The notes under the pieces are model-generated. The model was not told the origin of the DNA. It ran no database searches and saw nothing but the letters and a program-made list of their open reading frames with translations. Source: CALDTK01 sp045110575 (GTDB lineage: Bacteria > Bacteroidota > Bacteroidia > Chitinophagales > Saprospiraceae). From it: a stretch of 64,000 bases of DNA. The translations under genes were made by a program, and so were the position numbers. Where the stretch lies: contig JBGCGF010000011.1 of assembly GCA_045110575.1 (NCBI GenBank), forward strand, positions 1-64,000, in the 5' to 3' direction. Shown here piece by piece: positions 58,464-64,000 of the stretch; position 1 is the first letter of the stretch; the number at the start of each line of letters is the position of its first letter.

Positions 58464-59088
58464 TCCAGTCTGCAAAGGTATCAATGTCTCGCCTCCGATC
58501 AGGGTCATTTACAAGTGTAATATTTACCGCAGGATCTCGCAAAATGGCTTTGGCGCCTCCGCTTGTCGTATTTAGGTTGAGTAGCCTTGGAAATAAGCTT
58601 TCGCCAAAACATGCCGGAACTCCCGCGCCACTCGGATAGCCTAAGGCAGAGGCATTGACGTCGATTTGTGCGTCTGCTAGCTTTCGCAAAAACGGAGCAT
58701 CAATGAGTGGTTGATCAACGAGTACAATGAAGGCCGCATCGAGAGCAGGGGCTAGTGTTGTTAGTTCCTTCATGCCACAGACAATGGAAGTGTGCATGCC
58801 GTTTGCCCAAGCCTGGTTGTGCGCGATTGAGAAGGAGGAAGAATCGAGCATTGGTTTTAGCGAAAGCTCCGTGCTTGTAGGAGGATCCTCGCGCAATAAG
58901 CGGGACTGTATTTCCTCTCGATGTGCACCAGTAACGACAACGATCTGCTCGCAACTGGCATCTTGACAAGCTTGAACGGCCCGTTCGACTAAGGTTTGGC
59001 CTTTCCAAACAAGAACTTGCTTTGCAGCGCCAAATCGTTTGGCCTCACCTGCTGCGAGCACGATTGCACCTAGACGCCTATCACTCAT
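58438..59088 (-). CDS. Molybdenum cofactor cytidylyltransferase-like nucleotidyltransferase (MocA)
   Basis: This 216-residue MobA-like protein has the nucleotide-binding start GAIVLAAGEAKRFGAAKQVLVW, VTGAHREEI, the metal motif FIVLVDQPLIDAPFLRKL and GAGVPACFGESLFPRLL. It is of the MocA class, which adds CMP to molybdopterin for xanthine-dehydrogenase-type enzymes. That agrees with the 2Fe-2S/large-subunit hydroxylase genes at 63334-64000. It heads an operon with a membrane protein and an NTPase. An exact 14-mer at 58597 falls in CFGES and a T-variant at 58854 in LSLKP. Assignment to CMP rather than GMP transfer is from sequence style only. Confidence 0.85.
   Translation of the reverse strand: MSDRRLGAIVLAAGEAKRFGAAKQVLVWKGQTLVERAVQACQDASCEQIVVVTGAHREEIQSRLLREDPPTSTELSLKPMLDSSSFSIAHNQAWANGMHTSIVCGMKELTTLAPALDAAFIVLVDQPLIDAPFLRKLADAQIDVNASALGYPSGAGVPACFGESLFPRLLNLNTTSGGAKAILRDPAVNITLVNDPDRRRDIDTFADWNDFNLTQH
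58597..58610 (+). repeat. Iterated 14-mer, copy 18
   Basis: Exact copy in the MocA-like gene, read on the coding strand as FGES. It is the last exact copy before the window end; none occurs in the following 5.4 kb. Confidence 0.9.
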
Positions 59089-59324
59089 GTTGGAAAGGTA
59101 AGCGCTTCGGTATCAGTAAGATGTTGAATGTCCAATCGTACAATGCTTGGCGTGATAGCAGTTGATCTAGCTTGATAGGAGTAAGATCACGGCACCTTGT
59201 TTCAACGGAAGTCAGGCCGAAAGAGAACTCTAGTTATCCCCAGTAATTTATAGCCTTACACATCCTAGTTGTAGAGCCCAAAGTTTATCGTTTCTTCTGG
59301 CTTCAACCAAATAATATTCACTTA

Positions 59325-61196
59325 ATGAATTTACGTACTACCAATCTTGGCGTAATCCTATGCCTTCTTTTTTTAGCCACTGGCTTTAGTGCAATTGCAC
59401 AAGAACAAGCATGGCAACTAGACCTTTACGAGCAGCTCAACACTGTAAGTTGGCTAGAACAGACCAACGACGGCACCATCATCGCCGCAGGTGACAAAGG
59501 CCTCGTCGCAATTGATCCTGCTACAGGAGAGACTCGCTGGTCATCAGATGACTTCAAAGCCGTTGACCGAAGCACATACTTCAACGTAGATGGACTTCCA
59601 TTCTTTTATGTTGAGGCAACATCACTCATGGGCAAAACACGTGGTGTTTTACTCAATGCTGCAGATGGGACTGTACTGTATGATACAGGTGCAGAAGACC
59701 TTCGTATCAAAGGATATACAATGCTCAATGAGCAGGGGGCAATCTTGTTTGAAGGAATGAGTGGACCGAACCGCAAACTTGCGTTTTTCGATCTAAAGAC
59801 CCTAAGCACAAAGTGGACAGCTGATCTTGGCGCTACAAAAGGACTTGCCGCTAAAGTGAGTGACCGTTTACTAGGAGCTAGCTTTATTAGCCATGGCCCT
59901 CACTTTACTGCTGATGGAAGCTCACTTGTACTCGCCATTAAGGACAATGCTTACGGTATTGATGCGAAAACTGGCGCAGTGAACTGGACACAACAAACTA
60001 AAAAGCCAATCAAAGCACTCGTTTATGCTCCAAGTAACAACAGCCTCTATATGGGTGTACGTGGTAGCAATAAAATGAAAGTGTTGCAGACAAGCGATGG
60101 TGCTGATATCACTCCAGGCAAGCTTAAGCTTAAAGGAACACTTCTCGACGTTGTGCCTAGTGGTGACGGTCGCCTACTTCTCGTAGAAACAGAAGGCTTC
60201 AACCTTATTGAGCCAAGCACAAACGACCTTGTTTGGAAGAAGAGCTATAAGGTAGAGTACCTCGACGAGGTGGTTCCACTTGCAGGCGGAGACTTCATTG
60301 CAGTTGCAAAGGAGGACAAGGGATCTGAGATCCACCGCGTAGGCAAAGACGGTAAGAAAGTCTGGGACGCAAAGGCAAAAGGCTTCGTTTATTTCGCTAG
60401 TACACTTGAGCGTGGTATCCTTTACATTTCAACGGATCGCTCAAATATTCTTGGAATTGATGACGGAAAGGACCTATGGGACAAGGATGTTAAATTCAAG
60501 TCAGCACCAGCAGTAGCTATTGAGCCTGAAGGTGACAAGGTGTTCATTTTTGAAAATGGACAAGGATATCGTTTCAACCTTAACAACGGTGCGATTGAGC
60601 AGGTTGGAGAGGACATTGACCTCTTAGAAGTCAACAAGAAGACTCCACTTGAAGCGGAAGCTGTTGATGCTGGATATTTCCTCTTTACCGGCAGTCACGC
60701 ATCATTGATCGACCGTTCAGGAAAGCTTGTGTACAGCAAGTACTTCGCGCCAATGACACAAGTTGACCTTGTTGGTCTTGGTCAGTCAATGGCTAACCTA
60801 GCAGGTGTAGATGTTGACATCGCAGGTTCGATGGCAGGTATTGAAAACCTCAAGAGTTTGAGCAATGGCGCAATGCCAGGCCGCACGGCAGGTAATCAAG
60901 CTGGTGGAAATGTGAAGCAGAAGAACTTGAATGTATCGGTTACTTCAGGTAGTCAAACAGCAACCTTGCTTGACATGACCAACGAGCGTTACACCAATGC
61001 TCAGCTAACACGTGAGCACATGTTCCTTACTACGCAAGATGGAGGTAAGTTTATCTACCGTGTCAACAAGAATACAGGTGAAGTGGATCGCAAGATTGAG
61101 CTTAAGGATAAGGATCCTGGGTATGTAATCGATGAGATCGACGGACGTGTATATGTCGTTGAGAACAACAAGGTGGTGACAGGTTACTCGATGTAA
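59325..61196 (+). CDS. Secreted PQQ/WD-type beta-propeller protein
   Basis: The gene encodes 623 residues: a signal peptide (LCLLFLATGFSAIAQEQ), then repeats of the PQQ-like type (AAGDKGLVAIDPATGETRWS, AYGIDAKTGAVNWTQ, LYMGVRGSNKMKVLQTSDG, NILGIDDGKDLWDKD), as in beta-propeller proteins that scaffold or bind ligands. The C-terminal part has IYRVNKNTGEVDRKIELKD. There is no classic T9SS domain, so it may stay in the periplasm. No catalytic residue is seen. It stands alone, with a good terminator after it. Confidence 0.82.
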   Translation: MNLRTTNLGVILCLLFLATGFSAIAQEQAWQLDLYEQLNTVSWLEQTNDGTIIAAGDKGLVAIDPATGETRWSSDDFKAVDRSTYFNVDGLPFFYVEATSLMGKTRGVLLNAADGTVLYDTGAEDLRIKGYTMLNEQGAILFEGMSGPNRKLAFFDLKTLSTKWTADLGATKGLAAKVSDRLLGASFISHGPHFTADGSSLVLAIKDNAYGIDAKTGAVNWTQQTKKPIKALVYAPSNNSLYMGVRGSNKMKVLQTSDGADITPGKLKLKGTLLDVVPSGDGRLLLVETEGFNLIEPSTNDLVWKKSYKVEYLDEVVPLAGGDFIAVAKEDKGSEIHRVGKDGKKVWDAKAKGFVYFASTLERGILYISTDRSNILGIDDGKDLWDKDVKFKSAPAVAIEPEGDKVFIFENGQGYRFNLNNGAIEQVGEDIDLLEVNKKTPLEAEAVDAGYFLFTGSHASLIDRSGKLVYSKYFAPMTQVDLVGLGQSMANLAGVDVDIAGSMAGIENLKSLSNGAMPGRTAGNQAGGNVKQKNLNVSVTSGSQTATLLDMTNERYTNAQLTREHMFLTTQDGGKFIYRVNKNTGEVDRKIELKDKDPGYVIDEIDGRVYVVENNKVVTGYSM

Positions 61197-61220
61197 GATT
61201 TGTTCGGTTCCTTTATAATT

Positions 61221-61253
61221 AAGCCCTCTTCAGCTAGTTGCTGGTGAGGGCTT
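61221..61253 (+). terminator. Rho-independent terminator after the propeller gene
   Basis: AAGCCCTC...GAGGGCTT with an inner CAGC/GCTG pairing forms a 14-position stem with one mismatch and one wobble, followed by seven T. It lies 25 bases after the propeller stop. Confidence 0.88.
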
Positions 61254-61391
61254 TTTTTGCAGCATTTTGAATGCTGAGATGTCCCTCAAATAGCGCGAGG
61301 ATCCTCGTGCTATGTGAGGGACATCTCGCCGTGGGCTTCTCTGCTTGCTGCGGCGAGGTGTTTGCTCACAGGTGCTTCTTAGTGATTAATT
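61254..61391. repeat. Intergenic segment with short palindromes
   Basis: It contains a palindrome near 61275-61330 (GAGATGTCCCTC...GAGGGACATCTC) whose centre includes GCGAGGATCCTCGTGCT (61291-61307), identical to 30757-30773. No gene is supported. Confidence 0.55.
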
Positions 61392-61835
61392 TTAGGATTT
61401 AGCCTCGTCAAAGTCAACAAGAACACAAGATTGTGCTATCAATGTAGCAGTAGTGTAATCTCTTGGATTCTCGTATATTAGTAATGCATGTGCTGGATTT
61501 CTTCCAGTCAATTCGAATTGCGGGTTTCCTTCTTCAATTGCGTCATGGACAACTTTAACACCATGTTTTGTGCAATCTTCAACTAGGATACTCGCAGCTT
61601 TTCCTTTTAAGGATTCGGCATACGCTTTCAGGTCAACTATGAGACTTTTTACATCAACGGAAACTCCATCCTCGAACTGATTAGGCTTGATGACCTTTCT
61701 CGTCTTTGGATCTCGTTTTTTCACAGGTAGAAATGCTATTGCTTTGGGCTGATTGAGCGCTACATCCCATCGCTCAGGGTGTGTCGACACCTTACGGTAG
61801 ATACTTTCATCATCACTAACGCTTTGCTTACTCAC
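61392..61835 (-). CDS. Uncharacterised protein, last gene of a TIGR04255 cassette
   Basis: The gene encodes 147 residues with no recognised family. It is hydrophilic, with no signal peptide or membrane segment. Conserved-looking segments are KAIAFLPVKKRDPKTRKVIK, the helical SLIVDLKAYAESLKGKAASI, HALLIYENPRDYTTATLIAQ. It begins 13 bases after the gene upstream and is the third gene of a minus-strand operon (62307-61392). The cassette may be accessory. I do not assign a function. Confidence 0.7.
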   Translation of the reverse strand: MSKQSVSDDESIYRKVSTHPERWDVALNQPKAIAFLPVKKRDPKTRKVIKPNQFEDGVSVDVKSLIVDLKAYAESLKGKAASILVEDCTKHGVKVVHDAIEEGNPQFELTGRNPAHALLIYENPRDYTTATLIAQSCVLVDFDEAKS

Positions 61836-61848
61836 TCAGGTAGTAGGC

Positions 61849-62310
61849 TTAAGCTGCTGCTAGAAGGGTCTGGACTGCTATGTCTGTCCCGTCTTTTGTA
61901 AGGGTCTCTCCAAAAGTGGTTGCTTTATCCTGGTGATGGAAAGCCCATTGCCAACTATTTTCATCTATTAGAAGACGGACTTGTGTGCCTTCCTTTTTGA
62001 ACGCTAGTTCAAGCTCATCACTTGGCCCTGGTGAAATGTCAAGGATGTCAATACTAGCGCGCTCAAAAGCGTGTACGGCGCATTTGCCAAGTTCGTATGA
62101 CTCTTCGGAAATAGCAAAAGAGCCGTAGCCATCCCAGTTGTCCTCCAACGTTAAAAAGCCTTTTAGCTTCTGCAAAGCAATTCTGTTAGCTTTAGATGGA
62201 GGGTCTTCGGCTTTTTGCTGAGTTGTAACGATAGTTTCCGGACGAAGGTCATTCCTGACCGATCTTGCAGCAACAGTTCTGATATCCTGGTATATAGTTG
62301 ATTCTATCAT
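61849..62310 (-). CDS. Uncharacterised LEDNWDGYG-type protein, middle gene of the cassette
   Basis: This 153-residue protein has a central motif LTLEDNWDGYGSFAISEESY, which recurs in small proteins of mobile and accessory regions in several phyla, and a C-terminal segment RLLIDENSWQWAFHHQDK. It is soluble. Its ATG overlaps the upstream TIGR04255 stop by 4 bases (ATGA), so these genes are translationally coupled. No enzyme motif is visible. I know no assigned function for this group. Confidence 0.72.
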   Translation of the reverse strand: MIESTIYQDIRTVAARSVRNDLRPETIVTTQQKAEDPPSKANRIALQKLKGFLTLEDNWDGYGSFAISEESYELGKCAVHAFERASIDILDISPGPSDELELAFKKEGTQVRLLIDENSWQWAFHHQDKATTFGETLTKDGTDIAVQTLLAAA

Positions 62311-63164
62311 GTGTTCTGTAACTGTTCCTTTGCAAAATAACGCGCTAAAAGGGGATTTGCTTGCATTTTTTCAAATATTTCATGAGTGTGACCATGCGCT
62401 TTAGTAAGCCAATCCACAAGGTCCGAAATATTTAGGCCTGGGTTCAAAGTCGAAACTTCAATTTCCCAATAGGCAATTTGTTCTTCTCCTGGCTCGCTAT
62501 CGTCTCTAAACCTTATAACAAGAGTACCCAGGTTGCCTGGAAGTAGATAGGTCCGGGCTGTATCTTGTTTGAGAAGACTGTAGGTATCTGAATCAAGACC
62601 AGTGCCAACTTCATGTTGAAGATAATCACTGAAAAACGTACTGACTTTTAGGTGCGTATCTTCAGTGTAAGCATTCTGACTGCGTAGGAAATTTTCGAAT
62701 CCTTTCAATTCGAGTCGATTGACGAGCAAAAATCGTAAACCTTCTAATTGTAAATTTTCAGATTGGTAGGCGCTCCAAAGTGAGTTGAAGGCAGTCTCTA
62801 CTGTTCTGAGGTATTGATTCCATTCATATTTTTTGCCGCTCTGATTGATTGTGAAAATTCCTGATCCAAGCTGAACAAGAGGATACTCCTCAGCAGCTTT
62901 AAAGCGAAAGGTTGGTTGGTAGTTGAAAAACAGAGGGGCTTTGATGAACGGAGGAAGAATCCGTTCGAACTTAGGATAGTCAGATTTCAACTCGTGTTGA
63001 ATACGACCGACTCCAAGGTCTAGGCTAGAATCGTATCGAACGTCCTTGTTGATTCTGTCTAATGCCCAAGTCAAAGTAACGACAGCTTCTTGAAGAGGAG
63101 CGTTAGGCAAAAAATCAGATTGGGGTTTCTCGAGCGACACGAACGCAATAACGTAATTTTCCAC
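62307..63164 (-). CDS. TIGR04255 family protein, first gene of the cassette
   Basis: The family hallmarks are present: FLPNAPLQEAVVTLTWALD near the start, FKAAEEYPLVQLGSGIFTIN (the conserved xYPLVQLGPG-type segment) and YEWNQYLRTVETAFNSLW. TIGR04255 members are sporadically distributed and of unknown role. I prefer the GTG at 63164 as start (VENYVIAFVSLEKP...). The longer ATG reading from 63359 would overlap the divergent hydroxylase gene start (63334) and its extra N-terminus matches nothing known. It leads a three-gene minus-strand operon, a layout seen for accessory toxin-antitoxin or defence cassettes, but that is inference. Confidence 0.75.
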   Translation of the reverse strand: MENYVIAFVSLEKPQSDFLPNAPLQEAVVTLTWALDRINKDVRYDSSLDLGVGRIQHELKSDYPKFERILPPFIKAPLFFNYQPTFRFKAAEEYPLVQLGSGIFTINQSGKKYEWNQYLRTVETAFNSLWSAYQSENLQLEGLRFLLVNRLELKGFENFLRSQNAYTEDTHLKVSTFFSDYLQHEVGTGLDSDTYSLLKQDTARTYLLPGNLGTLVIRFRDDSEPGEEQIAYWEIEVSTLNPGLNISDLVDWLTKAHGHTHEIFEKMQANPLLARYFAKEQLQNT

Positions 63165-63333
63165 GGAAGTGGTACAGGACCTGATTGTTTTCGGTGTAAG
63201 TTTATAGTCAATCGTGATCACAGTAGCAGTTTTAGGATGCTTAACGATCTTATTACCAATGTCCAGCGCAATGAACTTCGCCTCGGAGATTGAAGCAACA
63301 ATCCATTCCTTACCTTTCTCAAAATTCCACCTT

Positions 63334-63792
63334 ATGCCAACCTTCGATCTTTCCGTCAACGGTAAATCAATGCAGGTAGACGTTGATCCAACTACACCTG
63401 TTCTTTGGGTGCTGCGCGATCACCTCAACCTTGTCGGTACGAAGTTCGGCTGCGGCATCGCTCAGTGCGGGGCGTGTACCGTGCACATTGATGGAATTGC
63501 GATGCGTTCTTGCAGCTTACCCGTTGCTAGTATCGGTGAGCAAAAGATTACGACGATCGAAGGGCTTTCTGAAAACGGAGACCACCCCGTACAGCAGGCC
63601 TGGCTGGAGCACGATGTGCCACAGTGCGGCTATTGTCAGGCAGGACAAATCATGAGTGCTTCGTCACTTCTCAGCATGACGCCTAATCCTACCGATGCGG
63701 ATATTGATGGCGCCATGAGCGGCAACATCTGTCGTTGCGGCACTTATACCCGCATCAAGAAAGCGATCAAGACTGCTGCGGCTAATTCTTGA
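63334..63792 (+). CDS. 2Fe-2S subunit of a xanthine-dehydrogenase-family (IorA-like) molybdenum hydroxylase
   Basis: This is about 152 residues from ATG 63334 (MPTFDLSVNGKSMQ). The plant-type cluster is GTKFGCGIAQCGACTVHIDG and the second cluster domain is QCGYCQAGQIMSA...GNICRCGTYTRI, so all eight Cys of the two 2Fe-2S clusters are present. It matches the small subunit of isoquinoline 1-oxidoreductase-like and aldehyde oxidase-like enzymes. It is 96 bases upstream of the large subunit gene, with a 46-bp palindrome between them. A MocA-like gene for its cofactor is 4.2 kb upstream on the other strand. Confidence 0.95.
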   Translation: MPTFDLSVNGKSMQVDVDPTTPVLWVLRDHLNLVGTKFGCGIAQCGACTVHIDGIAMRSCSLPVASIGEQKITTIEGLSENGDHPVQQAWLEHDVPQCGYCQAGQIMSASSLLSMTPNPTDADIDGAMSGNICRCGTYTRIKKAIKTAAANS

Positions 63793-63794
63793 GT

Positions 63795-63840
63795 TGTGGT
63801 CCGACCGTTTTACGGTCGACCGTGAAACGGTCGAACCACA
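63795..63840. repeat. 46-bp near-perfect palindrome between hydroxylase subunits
   Basis: TGTGGTCCGACCGTTT and AAACGGTCGAACCACA are the arms of a hairpin with the centre TACGGTCGACCGTG, itself palindromic; together almost the whole 46 bases are self-complementary. With no T-tract it may attenuate or protect the mRNA of the operon, or be a repeat of the 'CGACC' family seen at 54312. Confidence 0.8.
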
Positions 63841-63888
63841 TCCTGCTTAGCGTCCCACATCTCATATCCCACGTCTCAAATCTCTAGT

Positions 63889-64000
63889 ATGTCTAAAGTG
63901 AAAACCTCCGTCAATCGCCGTTCTTTTCTCAAGGCTTCGGCACTTACAGGTGGCGGGATGCTGCTTGGTTTTAGCTGGTTGGCTTCTTGCAAACCGACGC
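63889..64000 (+). CDS. Tat-signalled molybdenum hydroxylase large subunit, N-terminus only (cut by window end)
   Basis: The reading frame starts MSKVKTSVNRRSFLKASALT with a twin-arginine signal (RRSFLK) and continues GGGMLLGFSWLASCKP. This is the usual start of IorB-like xanthine-dehydrogenase-family large subunits, which carry the Mo site and act in the periplasm. It follows the 2Fe-2S subunit, as expected. The rest is outside the window, so identification rests on the start, the context and the Tat signal. Confidence 0.8.
   Translation, partial: MSKVKTSVNRRSFLKASALTGGGMLLGFSWLASCKPT

Noticed and set aside
63165..63359. Long N-terminus for the TIGR04255 protein
   Set aside because: It would overlap the start of the divergent 2Fe-2S subunit gene and matches nothing in the family; the GTG at 63164 fits the usual distance to the NAPL motif.

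Overview
The window looks like a chromosomal segment of a Bacteroidota bacterium, probably a marine Saprospiria/Lewinella-like organism. This is inferred from a SusC/SusD pair, three proteins with type IX secretion (T9SS) C-terminal sorting domains, a cytophagalysin-type M43 protease, a GH16 laminarinase-like lipoprotein, many lipoproteins, and several Bacteroidota-type families (DUF6438, DUF2853, LytTR regulators). I recognised no rRNA, tRNA or CRISPR array, and no transposase or integrase.

Layout. 1-5.2 kb: the C-terminal part of a sigma-54 activator, a FIST-sensor/histidine-kinase pair, a Vat/CatB-type acetyltransferase and an NtrB-like kinase. 5.2-16.3 kb: an LAS-type peptidase gene broken by one in-frame TGA, a large T9SS protein, GH16, a histidine kinase, a DUF6438 lipoprotein with an M43 protease, and an M14 carboxypeptidase. 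16.4-19.6 kb: mreC-mreD-mrdA (cell shape). 19.6-28.5 kb: a membrane protein between small inverted-repeat elements, a Crp/Fnr-DinB pair, rpoN, DUF2853, an alpha/beta hydrolase, an M23 peptidase and a sterol desaturase-family protein. 28.5-30.95 kb: a repeat-rich island around one AT-rich T9SS gene. 30.96-40.4 kb: a co-directional minus-strand locus of arsenosugar-type genes (DUF2064 glycosyltransferase, SusC, SusD, Na+/solute symporter, a phosphoesterase-peroxidase fusion, ArsS-type radical SAM). 40.5-43.3 kb: hisB, then a small Cys-rich exported peptide followed at once by a DUF692/MNIO enzyme. 43.4-49.5 kb: a LytTR two-component pair and two overlapping membrane histidine kinases. 49.5-54.2 kb: a Tat-exported sugar isomerase-like protein, two NAD(P)-binding proteins and a second Crp/Fnr-DinB pair. 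54.5-64 kb: a HipA-like/DUF3037 pair, GNAT, TfoX_N, an NTPase-membrane protein-MocA operon, a PQQ-type propeller protein, a three-gene TIGR04255 cassette and the start of a molybdenum hydroxylase operon.

The best candidates for undescribed biology are: (1) the 14-mer GCTTTCGCCAAAAC, present in 18 exact copies in both orientations and in all six reading frames of the host genes, so it is a DNA-level signal; (2) the arsenosugar-type locus with its own SusCD and symporter, whose phosphoesterase-peroxidase fusion carries three in-frame 81-bp palindrome-bearing repeats; (3) the MNIO enzyme paired with a secreted peptide ending in CPPCGMG, a candidate peptide natural product or metal-binding system; and (4) several small intergenic palindromic repeat families.

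The molybdenum cofactor cytidylyltransferase-like gene at 58.4 kb and the 2Fe-2S/Tat-signal hydroxylase genes at the right edge probably serve the same enzyme class. Both edge genes are cut by the window.
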